Shown here: positions 36,101-48,700 of the stretch, piece by piece
How the letters are laid out: each line of letters starts with the position of its first letter
How positions within the stretch are numbered: position 1 is the first letter of the stretch
Origin: Onthophagus taurus
Lineage: Eukaryota > Arthropoda > Insecta > Coleoptera > Scarabaeidae
Direction: 5' to 3'
Length of the DNA: 64,000 nt
Assembly (NCBI RefSeq): GCF_036711975.1
Contig: NC_091971.1
Span: forward strand, 3,541,501-3,605,500
Translations under genes and position numbers: made by a program
Notes under the pieces: generated by a model
Told to the model about the DNA's origin: nothing
The model's input: only the letters and a program-made list of their open reading frames with translations
The model's database searches: none

Positions 36101-37560
36101 CGTCTTCAGACGCAGTGGTCTAGTGTTAGTTCTAGTTTTAGTGCAATAAAAATATGCAACATAGTGATATCTTATGCTAACTAGCGCTACCTACCTTTGT
36201 CACTATAACTAACACTAGACCTAGAACTAGAAACATTCAGGTTTAGCCGTCTTAAGAGACGTATGTCTAAACCCGAATGGTTCTAGTTCTAGATCTAGTG
36301 TTAGTTCTACTTTTCTTTCAATAAAAATATTCTAAATGCTAAACAACATTTAAAACTAGAACTAACACTAGACCAAGGTCTATAGAACATAAGGTTACCC
36401 AATACCGATTCTCCTCCTCTGAGAGGCAAGGTGGGTCAGTGACGTAGCTGGTTCTATGAACAACACAACGCCCTTATATATCTATAAACAAGGACAACAC
36501 GATGCGAGGTTTAAATATTTTATATAGACTGTACCACAGTATAGGCACGTTGGCACGTATCTATCTTTTATTCTGACTGTATCGAACCAGTGACGTCAAT
36601 TTGCGGGGTAATAATCGATACTACAGAGGCATAGGGAATGAGGTAACCTTATGTTCTATAAACCTTGACACTAGACCTAGAAAATATTGGGTTTAGCCGT
36701 GCGATGACGTCACAAAAAATGACGTCAATTCGAAACTTTAAAGTGATTTTTCGGTATTTCCCGACGATTAAAAAAAATTGTCGATTTTTAAACGACATTA
36801 TGATTCTTGAATTATACCAACAAAAATTAAGTTTTAATATAACTTGATTTTAGGCGAGCAGATTGGGGTCTGAAGTAGTTTTAGGAGATCGACCAATTCG
36901 GATTACTTTATTACGAGCTTTAGCAAAATTATCGTTGTATCAAAAAATAAAACTTGCATGGTATTTATTGTTTTCTAGAGACCCTATAAGGTAATTATTT
37001 TAATACCTCATCAAATTATCTTGGAGTAATCATTCATTTGTAGTAAAGAGGAGATTGAAAAGTGTAAAAATCGTGATATGCTCGAACAGCTTTTGGCTGA
37101 TATGTCAGGTGAATACCCCGTTTTGGGAGAAGTTTTTGTTGATGAAAGAGATGCATTTTTAACTTATACATTACAAACGGCTGCCTTAAAAGATCCTGCT
37201 AGGTATATACCGACTGGTAAGATAACTTCAAAATGTATTTACCCCAAAAAAAAATTAATTTTTGTTCTAGAAAATGTGTTGAATGAAAATTTGAGAATAG
37301 TAGCTGTAGTGGGAATTGGACACGCTATTGGAATATCAAAATTATGGCCGATCGATCAGCGATCAAAAATTAAAGAGATTTTGACTGTTCCCCCACCTTC
37401 CATGTCAACGAAAATAATAAAAATGAGCTTCAAATTGAGCATGATGACTTTAGCTTGTTACTTGGCGTATAAATATGTTCCGGTGCCGAAAAGTCTCAGG
37501 GATATATCAAACCAGGCGTTCCAAAAAGTTGCCACTAGAATTAAGGATTACACTTATTAA
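33145..37560 (+). CDS. TRABD: TraB domain-containing protein (TRABD type)
   Basis: Six exons: 33145-33163, 33479-33702, 35179-35430, 36854-36990, 37044-37216, 37271-37560; about 364 residues. The TraB core is visible: TGAKVYVVGTAHFSQES, VLPHIVILELCDARKNIL, APGGEFRVAFKE, LGDRPIRITLLRAL, DERDAFLTYTLQTAA, and VAVVGIGHAIGISKLW. The C-terminus has a hydrophobic segment (LSMMTLACYLAYKYVPVP), fitting the outer mitochondrial membrane location known for TRABD-like proteins. The GTAHFS and GIGH motifs are the proposed metal-binding sites of the Tiki/TraB fold. Introns 3 (1476 bp) and 4 (1423 bp) are enlarged by transposons and palindromes. The last intron is 54 bp with no stop codon, so its retention would add 18 residues in frame. 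Confidence 0.92.
33716..35145. mobile_element. Decayed DNA transposon with about 65 bp inverted ends in TRABD intron 3
   Basis: The left end (GAAGTAACACAACTGTGGCA, about 33722 on) and the complement of the right end (GAAGTAACGCAATTGTGGCA) match over about 65 bp through ACAGTCATAGAA. The interior at 34675-34944 has an open stretch with a DDE-transposase-like block (THMKSWLQNVYYPN, then KSLLLLNSWSGHC), reminiscent of pogo/Tc1-type catalytic cores. Only a fragment of the transposase remains, so the element is a shortened, inactive copy of about 1.4 kb. Confidence 0.7.
35765..36720. repeat. CTAG-rich palindrome repeats in TRABD intron 4
   Basis: Four or more units of the family seen in junctophilin introns, with hairpin cores near 35803-35848, 35925-35970, 36087-36118 (shortened) and 36237-36280, plus a broken unit interrupted by the insertion at 36374-36667. 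Flanking half-repeats CTAGAACTAACACTAGACC are present throughout. Confidence 0.8.
36374..36667. mobile_element. 294 bp MITE inserted into a CTAG palindrome
   Basis: The ends are inverted repeats of 26 bp with one mismatch; each starts CAAGGT, then TATAGAACATAAGG after one variable base. The element is flanked by an exact 9 bp direct repeat ACACTAGAC (36365-36373 and 36668-36676). The direct repeat is part of the palindrome family's own flank, so the insertion interrupts a pre-existing palindrome. No coding capacity. A 9 bp target duplication points to a Mutator-like or similar family, but the end sequence alone does not settle that. Confidence 0.85.
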
Positions 37561-37960
37561 TTATCAAAGAAGAAAAAAAAATGTTACCCATTTCTTTTTG
37601 GTTGTACACATTCCAATGGGTTGTTTTATGATTGCTATTTTTCTTTTTTGGTTTTGTTTTTATCTTGATATTAAAAGTGGTGATAAAAAATATGGTTATT
37701 GTAGCAAAAACACTTATCTTTTTTATTTTCTTAACCTAATTTTTATAATAAATAGGTTTTAATTAGCACAAGAAAAAGTCCACATGGTAGCTAAAGACAA
37801 TATATATTTTTTATACATTTAACCACATATTTTGTATATAAATTAACATTAATAAACGTTGGAAGACTTTGAGGCAGGCGTATAAGTACATATCATATAA
37901 TAATTATTATCATTTCTATAATAAAAAACGTTCTATTGAGGCTGCCTGATCAAAGGACCC

Positions 37961-39090
37961 CTATTGGTCGTCGTTTGGTGATGCATCTTTAGCGCATCGG
38001 AATCCCAAATTTCCAGCTGAACTATCTGCTGTGTTATGGGATCTAGCCGCGCAACGATATCTCCAACAGTAACTTTTATGGCATAAGTACGAACCTCCTT
38101 TTTTCACCCGTAACGTCTGCAAAATAAAAATGATATAATTGTTGAATATATATTTTGAATTTGATTGATTTTTTAATTTCCTTACTGGACTTTCACTCCA
38201 AGAATCTGACGTCCATTCCCAAACATTCCCTGCCATATTATATAACCCATAATTATTTGGAGGAAATGAATTTACTGGAGCTGTACTTAAATAACCATCA
38301 TCGATGGTATTATTTTTTGGAAAAGTTCCTTGCCAAATATTTGCCCTAAAATTAGTTATTAATCAAATTTAAGGTTTTTTTTTATTAAATTTATATACCA
38401 ATGTTTTTCTTTAGGATTTAATTTATTACCCCAAGGATATAATTTTTGTTTTAATCCCCCTCGACAACCTTTTTCCCATTCTGCTTCACTAGGTAATCTT
38501 TTCCCATAATATTCGCAATAATTTTTAGCATCATTCCAAGATACATGAACAACGGGATGATTTAATTTTCCATTTAAATTAGAATCAATTCCATCCGGTG
38601 TTCTCCAACTAACTCCAGGTACTTTAACCCACCATGGAGCTTGGACGGCTCGAACATCTTTATAACCTTCTAAATCTTCTGCAGGTAATAATAAATCAAA
38701 CACAAAACTATCACCGAATTTTTCAGCTTCCGTTACATAACCAGTATTTTTTATAAACGTTTCAAAATCTTGATTTGAAACTTCATACTTATCTAAGTAA
38801 AATGAGTTTAGGGTTATGTTTCTTGCAGGACCTTCTCCATCCACTTCAAAAACAGGTTCGTTTGTACCCATTATGAATGTAGATTTTTTGATTAAAACCA
38901 TATTGTCTAAATTTAAAGTATTGTCGCCGTTTTTGTTTAAAAAACCCTCATTGCTCTTCGCAGTGTATTTATTATTGTCTTCAAAGTTATTATTACACTG
39001 TTCGTTTCTGTTTAATTGACAACCGCAACTTGCAGCAGTTGGGTTGTAATTAAGTAATAAAACCGCAAAATATAATAAATGTAAGTACAT
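37961..39090 (-). CDS. SUMF1: Formylglycine-generating enzyme (sulfatase-modifying factor 1)
   Basis: Three exons in minus order: 39090-38399, 38345-38186, 38116-37961; 335 residues. The enzyme converts a sulfatase active-site cysteine to formylglycine in the ER. The signal peptide ([19 protein letters not shown]) is followed by a Cys pair (CGC) and a variable Asn-rich stretch. The FGE fold follows: [82 protein letters not shown], and [20 protein letters not shown]. The last segment holds the two catalytic cysteines (C in YLCH and in SYCW) and is followed by NLGFRC. It is tail-to-tail with TRABD, about 400 bp apart. Complete and apparently functional. Confidence 0.95.
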
Positions 39091-39570
39091 CTTTTTTAAT
39101 TTTGAAAAAAAGGACTAAAATCTTGAAAGTTTGTACTACAACAATTTCATTATATAATTTGAAAATTTCAATTCCATATGGTAATGTAGGTGAATATAAT
39201 CACTTTTAATTTGCCATTTATGCCTTGTTAAAATTCTTTTACACTTAATTTTAAATGATAACTTATCACATATTTTTATTTTAGGTTATGATTAAACGTC
39301 AGATTGTTTTTGTATAGGTTATGTCATGCTGTCAAAAATAATGCCTGCAAAAAAAATATTTTTTTAAATTGTTTTAGATTTAATAATTGATTTTTATGTA
39401 GTTTTTGGTGCTGATTTCAGAAATAATATTGGTTTCTTTCTATCACGTAAGGTTTGTCTACAAAATGAGGTAAAACTTTTAAGAAAAATCATAAAATGGA
39501 CATATATGTAGTTTATATCGATATTATTTATGTACATGTTATTAAAAATTACTTTATGCAAGGGTAAATC
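39091..39570. other. Spacer upstream of SUMF1
   Basis: AT-rich, includes the SUMF1 promoter side. No TATA box, gene or repeat recognised. Confidence 0.35.
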
Positions 39571-40586
39571 TTAAACATAGAGGAAGAAAAGTTAATAAGG
39601 CTTTAGTTAACCTTTACAAGTCTTTGTAGTAACATTTTCTTTTTCCTCCAAAATTTCGTTTGGAACTTTTTTTTCCCTTAACATCCCTGCTGGATGTTAA
39701 CAGCAGTAATCAGCCATCATATTAACGTTCCAGCACCTTTGACCATTCCTTTTATATGTTACTGCTCCAAGATTTTCCGGAAAATACTCCAGATGAAAAT
39801 GAAGGAAATGAACTTTAACTCTTTAATTCTTTCATCAGTCCCAACTTGATATGAAGTGGCGGAAGTAGAATCTTTTTAGCATCTACTAGACTCTCTTTCT
39901 CAACGTTCTTAACTCCAGGAACCAAAGTTTTTCAAATCTCCACAAACAGTCCACTAAAGATCAAAGTACTTAAGGTTGTTAAGTACCAATTCGAGGTTCT
40001 CATAACATTCTTTCAAATGAACTGAATATCCTACTGGTACAGATGCATTGGTTGCCATTGTGGAGAAGAATAGCTTTCAGGCTTCTTTTAGAGGAATCAA
40101 TGAAAAGTCTCCATTCTCCAAGGTCGTATTTTATATTAAATGTCTTCATCAACCTCTCTCTAGAGAAAAAAGGCTTAAATTCTTTTTCTCTACTTCTGTA
40201 CAAAGAGAAGGATGTTTTTCTTTCAACCTCGATCCTAAAACCTCGGCTGAATCCTTTGGAAGGCCTAAATCTCTAACCAGATCGTTTAGTTTCAACTGTG
40301 TGAAGAGTTTTGGCTCATTGTAGGTGGGCTCGCAAGTACCATCATTGTCGCCGTCATCACTGCCTTGAAACAACTGATTAATATCATCTAAAATATTTTC
40401 AAATGTAGCTGGAGGACGAGGTACAGATAAATCAGGCCCATGAGAAATGCCTCGTTTCATAGCTGAAAGAATGTTTGGATACGAAATCTTTTTATTTTGC
40501 AAATTAAAATGTGATTTGCAGGTTCTCTCCAAACCATAGGTATAATTTAACAGAAATAAATTGCTTTTGGAAATAATTAAAAACAA
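39571..40586 (-). mobile_element. Fossil copy of a repeat-borne gene family of arthropods
   Basis: The minus strand carries pieces of a protein I recognise as a multi-copy family in many arthropod genomes, marked by RDLGLPKDSAEVLGSRLKEK and GEWRLFIDSSKRSLKAILLH, with a further part resembling LLPPLHIKLGLMK. Pieces lie in the expected order but the copy looks broken in several places, so it is a relic. The parent element type is not certain. Relatively good preservation of the best block suggests moderate age. Confidence 0.6.
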
Positions 40587-40710
40587 AACTTCTTATTTAT
40601 TATTACTCTTTGAGAAAAAAAGGTTCAAGACAAAAAAAAAATATAAGTTCACCTAAAAATAATTTTTAAACTAAATCTAAAATCACAAAAACAGAACTAC
40701 TTTTATAAAC

Positions 40711-42681
40711 TCATTGCTTTTCTTTTTTAATTTTTGAAGGTTTTTGTTCTTTTTCTTTTGCAGGACCTGCAATGGCAGTTGCTTTTGGGCTGGATACGGA
40801 AAGTCCTTTGGTTCCTGATAAAGCAGTACCTCTCGGAGCTGCAGAAGCAACACCACCTGGTCCTGCTAAAGCAATTGCACCGGGTTCAGCTTGGGATATA
40901 CTTTCTTCTTTAACAGCGTCTTTTCGAGACTTTTCTACAAAAACAAATAAATTTATTAAGGTAACTGATTTAACAAATAATTTCATGCATCACCAGTAGC
41001 TTTTAATCCCAAATCGTCTTTGTACGAGTCGAACTTTCCTAAATCTTTTCCTCCATAAATCTCTTCCGAAGAATTTTCTTCATCCGGGACTTCAATTGGT
41101 CTTAATTTAAACGAAACTTTATCGTTAACTTTATTATTTGCATTTTTTTGGTGTAACCCAAAAAAGTTTTGATTAAAATCTAACTCATTGAACCTAACAT
41201 CTAGAGCGGGGCGCGGTCTTGGTGTTTCCCCTTGATAAGGTTTGATGAAATCATCTTGTGGGAATGAAGGTGATTGTTTATAATACAAGTCTTGCCCGTA
41301 TCGTTCTGGAGTTGGTTGATAAGGGCTGTTTGAAAATTGCGGAAGGGGATAATTTGAGAATAATGGTTGACCATTTAAAATAAAGAAGCGTTGCCCTGGT
41401 TTTAAATTTTGTGTTCGATCCGCTGCAGCTAAAACTTCCGCTTCACCAGAAGAAAACTCAGGACCTTCACCAAAACTTTCTAGTTTCTCCGGTGTTTTAC
41501 CTGCAGAAATAACATATGTCAAAGCGTTTAAGTTTAATGATACAGATTATGAAGACTTTCCATTATTTTAAATAACGGAAGTGAAACTTAAATTATTAAG
41601 AGAAGGGTACCTGTATTTTATAAGTAATTATATTATTCATGTTAGTTATATTTAACGGTTTGTCTATGAATTTCCATATAAAGAGTATTTTTACCTTGTG
41701 ACACTAACACATATTACAACAATGCGACGCGAATTGTTTTTTAATGAAGATTTTTAAAGAGTTAATGAATTAATTTTTGTTTTATACCTTGGACGCCTTG
41801 AGCTGTTAAACTTGGACCAGTTGGAATTTCTTCTGCATCTTTATTAATTGGTGGAACAAATGGTTTTGGTTGTCCTTGAACGAAAACGGGGTTGGGTTGA
41901 GGTGAATCTCTTAAAACAAATCCTGGTTGGGGTTGAGGTATTAAGAAATTTCCGGGATGTCCCGCTGGTTGTAATAGAAAAGGTTGACCTGGAGCTCCCC
42001 CGGTGTAATAAATGACTTGAGGTTGAAGTCTAAATGAAATGAAACTTGTTAAAATAAAATGGGATCGATGAACTTTGTATTAACAATATAATTTGAGGTA
42101 AATTGAGCGATGAAAAACGCTGACATCCAAATGAAGTGAACAGTGAACGCTGTTACAAGTTCTTTGTGGGTCGCGAGTATGATTATACCCATTCAAAACT
42201 TTCAGTTGGTCTTCGTTACGTAAGGAAATAAATTATCTATCGACCATCTAGTTTCATTTTCTATTGGGAATAAGGAAGAAAACCTTTCTATTTAAAATTT
42301 ACGAGATCTAATTAATCTCTTATAACTTATTAAAAAAAACAATCTCGAATTATTCTTTGAATAATAACAAAAAGAAAAGATTTAATTCATGCCTTCATAA
42401 TGTTATGTTTTCTATGTGGGAGGATGATGTAATGCAAGATTGTCATGCAAAGGAAACTTTTCCTTTGAAATTATCCTTTAAGTGTCAATTTCTTACCTGG
42501 GTTGTGTTGGATATCCTGGATATTGTAATTGAGGATCCAAAAGGCTAAAATCGTACTGCAAATCTAATCCGTATGGTGAACCATAAGTTAACGGTCTTGG
42601 GTCGGCGTTCTGCGTTCGACCTTGAGGTCGACTGTTACAAACACTCGCCAATAAACTCACCGTTATTAAAATGAAAATCAT
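40711..42681 (-). CDS. DUF4774-type secreted protein A
   Basis: Four coding exons in minus order: 42681-42497, 42029-41788, 41500-40994, 40934-40711; 385 residues. A signal peptide (IFILITVSLLASVCNS) is followed by a Gln/Pro/Tyr-rich region (VIYYTGGAPGQPFLLQPAG), a middle Asn/Asp-rich part, and the family hallmark near the C-terminus: Ala/Gly repeats (AIALAGPGGVASAAPRG, ATAIAGPAKEKE) and a Lys-rich end. The third exon's own frame would stop after GDA; the GTGATG donor just before it joins in frame to the last exon. A 5' UTR exon probably lies at about 44356-44425. Members are insect extracellular proteins of unknown function. It shares layout and the phase 2 second junction with the units upstream. 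Confidence 0.8.
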
Positions 42682-42684
42682 GAT

Positions 42685-44355
42685 CTAAATCAAAATAATA
42701 ATAATGTTAGTCATCTTAATACTTTCAACTCTCGTTACTTAATTGGATGTAAAATGAACTACTTTTCGTTTGATTTAAGTGGATTTAGATGTCTTAATTG
42801 AATGAGTCAACTGTAATTGATACACTTTTTAATAATTAACCCAATTTTGATTTAAATAAATCATTTTTGTAGCAAATTTGCACTTTTCCTTGAAACGTTT
42901 GTTATTGGGTTAAATAAAATAGTATGTAATAGAGAATTTCCTTTTCTCTCTTTATGACAGTCACTTTAATTAAATTTTATGCATTCGCAATTATAAAATA
43001 ACTGTAGATAATTTCGTAGAGTTAATATCAGCGTTTATACTAAATATAGATTTGATGTTGTTTGAAGTAGCGGTGAAATTTCGTATTGTAAAAGTTTTTT
43101 TGCAACGTTTCCATTTCATCAATTACTTAAGAATCTTATGACTTAAAATATTGTATATAAAGTTGTCATTGACCACACGAATTCTAAAAACCAATAACCA
43201 CTTCTTTAACCGATCAATGAAAAAGTATGATTCACTCCATATGGAGTACTTTTTTTCTGGAAAGATAAGGATCACCGCATTATGCGGCAATTTTGGGTTA
43301 CTCAAGCTGTCTATATCAATGGGAATTTCCCCGAGAGAATTTCACCCAAATAGTGACATCATAAAAGTTGCTCAACATTTTCTGAATTTGCTGAAAACTT
43401 TGAAACTGCAATTATTTACTCGAATTGGTCAAAGATCAAAGGCTAACACAATCCAAAGGCTGTCTGATACCTGAATATCTGTGATCATGAAAGTTGGTCT
43501 AATTCTAAAACATCACCATTGAGTTTCTAGAACGCAGAATAACTTCAGAAAAGCAAATACTTACAACAAAATCTTACAAGGAAGAGTAATTAAAGTCGGA
43601 TTAATGAACTTCATCATTTCTAGTCTTGCTTGTGTCAGATTAATACAAATACAACAGCTCATGTCGCGTAATCTATGTGTTCTTATTGATAAAGGGAAAT
43701 AAATATTTCTAGTCTAAATGAAACATCCTCTTTTTAATTCTCAAAATTCACACAACATTTACCACATCAACAATTACTTCATTTAAAACTGTAAATATAT
43801 AAAATATACTTCTTGCCCATTCAGTGTTTAACACCCCTCTTTATTTTGATGACTTATTGAGGCAAAAAACAAAGTTGTGTTTGATACTATTTGGTCATAG
43901 AAAAATCTGACAGTTAATTTGACAGTTGATTTGACAGATGTGGAATTAATCAAATTTTGGGAGTTACACAAAGTTGAACATGGAAAAACTGTCTCATTTC
44001 ACCCCTTTCATTCTTATTCTTAAATAAATCGCACATTTTTTAAGTTTTTCTCTCTCACTGACTGCTTTTTATGGATTTCTTTGCTTAACCCTAGTAATCC
44101 AAGACATCCTTCTTTCTTGTAACCATATTTTGCAAAGATGCAGAACTTTGTATAACTCGTAATGAGCAATCTTAACTTTTTCTTTTATATAGGACATATC
44201 TTTTGATATAAAATTATAATAAAAATAAACTTTGAAGTGTTCAATTTGAGATAAAAAAAGCTCAACAAAATCAAAATATAATTAAATCCAATTATGATTC
44301 AAATCAATTCAAGTATATTTTTAATTTACCAATTAACAATTATTTAACTTACCTT
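42685..44355 (-). other. Probable 5' UTR intron of DUF4774 gene A
   Basis: An acceptor-like TTTAG precedes the start codon by 3 bp, and a donor (AAAG|GTAAGT) lies at 44355, so this 1.7 kb is probably an intron. It is AT-rich with no supported coding content. Confidence 0.5.
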
Positions 44356-44446
44356 TAATAACCGTAAACCACCTTTAACACAAATAGTTCACGTTCAGGA
44401 GTTTCGTTCAGTTCTAAGAGTGTCGTCCCCGGAACAACGACCTCAC

Positions 44447-44452
44447 TTTATA
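44447..44452 (-). promoter_or_regulatory. TATA box for the 5' UTR exon of DUF4774 gene A
   Basis: TATAAA on the minus strand, about 90 bp before the splice donor at 44355, consistent with a short non-coding first exon. Confidence 0.5.
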
Positions 44453-44459
44453 AACCGTC

Positions 44460-45719
44460 AAAAGTGGGGGCCTCGTCGTTTTCGCCATCTTCTTTCCTTC
44501 TTCATTGCTCTTCTTCCATCTATGCTTCTTTCATTTCTTCTTTATTGTCCGTTCGTTATCTACACGAAAACATCATCGCGCATTTTTCCGCGTTCTTCGC
44601 TTTGAAATCTTGAAAAAAATCTTTCTTTTCAGTGTTTATCTTTTTATTGTATTTTTTTTTAAATATGAGAATTGCGTGCTGACAACGACCGAGGTTAATC
44701 TGATATTCTTCCGGCGTTTCCACCAAGAAATATTACGAATGTTTGTGTTTGTACGGCCTCAGAAAATCGTTGATTTCTGTTATTATTGATAGCTTCGTTG
44801 CGGTTTGTATTTTTCTATTAAAATGAGTGGTTATTTAAATTTACCTTGATTAAACCCGGAAGAAAAATAACAAATATCACTTTATTTTAATTCAATTTTT
44901 TAAAATTAAAATTCAAGAAGTATTTTTTGCGATGATGTTTCTTCGAAAATCTAAAAGTAAAACCCAACCCACAACCAACACTTAAAAGGGTGCGGTACCG
45001 AAAAGTGCAAGTAATTTTTTAGCCACAAAATTAACATATAATGGAAGAACCTTTATCTCGTTCTGGTTTTTCGGGCGGTTTTGTTTCGTCGATTCTTCCA
45101 AGCCGATGATTTAATTTTGTATTTTTTTTTACTTATTCTATTATATTCCGATGCGTCATTAGCAGTCAAAGAACGAAAGCAGACAAACAAGGACGAATGT
45201 TGGTGTTGTCCATTGCAACAACGGCCCTAAGACATTACTCACTTAAAAAAATTAAAAGGATGCATATATCGCGTTGTTTAATATCTGTTGCATTTTAATT
45301 GATTAAACGTTGCAAAACTTTTTAAAAGAAGGTTACAACTAAAATAAATAATAAAAATAAAAATTGATTCTTTTGTGAAACATTACGTAAGATTCTTGAT
45401 GCAAATTAACTATAGAAATAAATCTTTTGATCCTTCTACTCCAGTTACAGTCAACAATACAAATGTAAAACGCCATTCATTTCATTTTCTATACTTTCCC
45501 TAAGACATTAACAGAATGAAGTGGTAAAACGGCGATGGTAACTGTTTCAAGTTAGTTATTTCTTTGTTTGGAAGTTTAATTCGCTTCTTTTGAAAGTTAA
45601 AAAATTATCCCAATTACGTAATCATCTTTTTTGCCTTTTCGAATTACATTTGAAAGAAGGAAACAAAGCCTAATTCTTTATTATTATCTTAAGGTATTAC
45701 ACAAAAATAATTTAAATTA
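44460..45719. other. Intergenic between DUF4774 units A and B
   Basis: AT-rich. Short frames at 44420-44789 on the plus strand lie opposite the promoter of gene A and have no coding features. Nothing else recognised. Confidence 0.35.
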
Positions 45720-48700
45720 TTATATTTGATGATATTTCGAAATAATCTTGTTTAAAAGATCGCTGGAAGAAATTTGTTTTTTATTGTTAGATTCGCCTCG
45801 TTTTTTCGATGGTTTAACGTATTGTTGAGCAAAAATTGGTACTAAAGCTTGTTCGGGATCGACTCCTGCTATTGCGGTTCCAACTGGGCGTGCTATTGCT
45901 AATCCTGCAGGACCAACTACAGCTGTCGCGACTGGTTTACTTGCTGCAACACCTCCAGCTCCTACAAAAAAAGAAAATATTGATTAGAAGAGTGTAAACA
46001 ATTAGAGGAAATGCGGGTGTTGTATCATTTCCTATTTTAACTTCCGATTTTCTTTTTTTTAATAATAATAGTAAATGAATAGTTTTCTAAATTAAAGGAA
46101 ATATTTTTAAAATTAATAAAATTTGTGCAGATCGAAACAAGAAAACTTCTCGGATGATGAATGGATTACAAATATGACGAAAGCTGCTATGATAAAGAGA
46201 CTAATCCAAAAACACAATAAGAAGATGTTTGGAATCTGGCAGAACTAAGAAATCGTTACTTTTGGTAAATTGCTTTTAGGTTATACGAAAATGTAAGGTT
46301 TATTTCAACATTTTTTTTCTCAATATTTTTCCAATCCAACCCGACGATTATTATATATCATTTTAAAGAGAAAGCTTTGAGCTTTAATTTAGAATAAGTC
46401 TCATTCCTTAATTTCAATTAATACGGCTTACAGGAATTTTGAAATTAGCATCTTTTTTGACACTTTTAGGTTATACGAAAATGTAGGTTTTGTTTCAAAA
46501 TTTTTTTTGTCAATATTTTTCCTATCCAACCCAACAATTATTATACATCATTTTAAAGAGAAAGCTTTGAGCTTTATTTTAGAATAAGTCTCATTCCTTA
46601 ATTTCAATAAACACGGCTTCCAGGAATTTTTAAATTAGCATCTTTTTTGACACTTTTAGGTTATACGAAAATGTTGGTTTAGTTTCAAAATTTTTTTTCT
46701 CAATATTTTTCCAATCCAACCCAACAATTATTATACATCATTTTAAAGAGAAAGCTTTGAGCTTTATTTTAGAATAAGTCTCATTTCTTAATTTCAATAA
46801 ATACGGCTTACAGGAATTTTTAAATTAGCATCTTTTTTGACGCTTTTAGGTTATACGAAAATGTAGGTTTTGTTTCAAAATTTTTTTTGTCAATATTTTT
46901 CCTATCCAACCCAACAATTATTATACATCATTTTAAAGAGAAAGCTTTGAGCTTTATTTTAGAATAAGTCTCATTTCTTAATTTCAATAAATACGGCTTC
47001 CAGGAATTTTTGAATTAGCATCTTTTTTAACATTTTTAGGTTATACGAGAATGTAAGTTTTGTTTCAAAATTTTTTTGTCAATATTTTTCCAATACAACC
47101 CGACAATTATTATACATCATTTTAAAGAGAAAGCTTTGAGCTTTATTTTAGAATAAGTCTCATTTCTTAATTTCAATAAATACGGCTTCCAGGAATTTTT
47201 GAATTAGCATCTTTTTTAACATTTTTAGGTTATACGAGAATGTAAGTTTTGTTTCAAAATTTTTTTGTCAATATTTTTCCAATACAACCCGACGATTATT
47301 ATACATCATTTTAAAGAGAAAGCTTTGAGCTTTAATTTAGAATAAGTCTCATTCCTTAATTTCAATAAACACGGCTTCCAGGAATTTTTAAATTAGCATC
47401 TTTTTTGACACTTTTAGGTTATACGAAAATGTTAGTTTTAACTCAATACTCTTTTTCTCAATATTTTTCTAATTCAACCCAACGATTATTATACATCGAT
47501 TTAAACAGAAAGCTTTAAGCTTCAATTTAAAATAAGTTTCATTTCTTAATTTCAATAAACACGGCTTCCAGAAATTGCTTATTTTGCTAAAATTGATTAC
47601 AAACGCCTTTACCGAGTGTATTTTGATAGCGTTTTAATTCTGTCACAAAGTTTCAAAATTTTTGAGTTCTTGGGCCACAAAGGGTTCATATTGTGTTATA
47701 TCAGCCAGAAATACCAATGGAATGGCATAAAAGTACATCAATCAAAAAACTAAATGCGTGGTAACTAAATATCTAAGAGCATGTTAAGAGTAGCAGAAAT
47801 GAAGACAAGATGAGGACAATTTCGGAAAAGACCAGATGGGGCAAAGTTAAGAACTCCGACGTTAGAGACCAATGCGCGACATTACAATTAAGGACATTAT
47901 GAGTTGGAGAAGACAGCGCAAGAGATTTTGGCACATTATCCCCGTAGAATGTCAGATGACAGATAATTTTGCTTACAAATAAGTCATTCGGAACCAGATA
48001 GACTACCAAAGAGATGGAGAGGCAGTTGGTAGTCAACTCCTCTAGGAGATATTTAAAAGGTAATTTTGAAATAATTTTTATTAATTAAAAAAAATCATAT
48101 TTACCAGCAACAGCAAGCCCAACCGGCTTTGCTTCAGCAACTGAAGCATCATCTGGTGGTAAATTAACAACAACAGCATCACCTTCCTCTTCCTCCTCCT
48201 CCTCCTCTTCTTCCTTTTCCGGTTGCTTATCTTTATTTTCCTCTTTCTCCTTTTTCTTTTCACTTTCTTTTTGTTTCTTATTTTTATCCGTAGAATTATT
48301 GTTTTTATCTTCCTTATTACTATTATTTATATTCAAATTATTGTCAATTTTATTATTTTTATCTTTCTTATTATCTTTAATACTATTATTTACATTTAAA
48401 TTATTAGTACTAGTTTTATTGTTATCTTTTTTCTTGTTATCTTCGATTTGAGTACTATTTAAATTATTTTTTTTCTTAACTTGTTCGATCCGTTTCCGGT
48501 CGAACCAAGCACTTAACCCATCATCACTAAAAAAATCATCGCTTGCACCGTTAAGTTGTAAATCGGCGATGTTTTTAGCATATTCGTTCAATATTTCCAT
48601 TTCGTTTTCGTATTCGTCTTGTTGCGCGCGATTAAAACTTTTTTTTCGATTTTTTTCTTGCAAATTAATTATTTTATTCGCGGATTTATGCAGTTCTTTG

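Noticed and set aside
47773-48036. Minus-strand hydrophobic frame within the intron of unit B
   Set aside because: Probably the shadow of an old inserted fragment; no signal of coding use.
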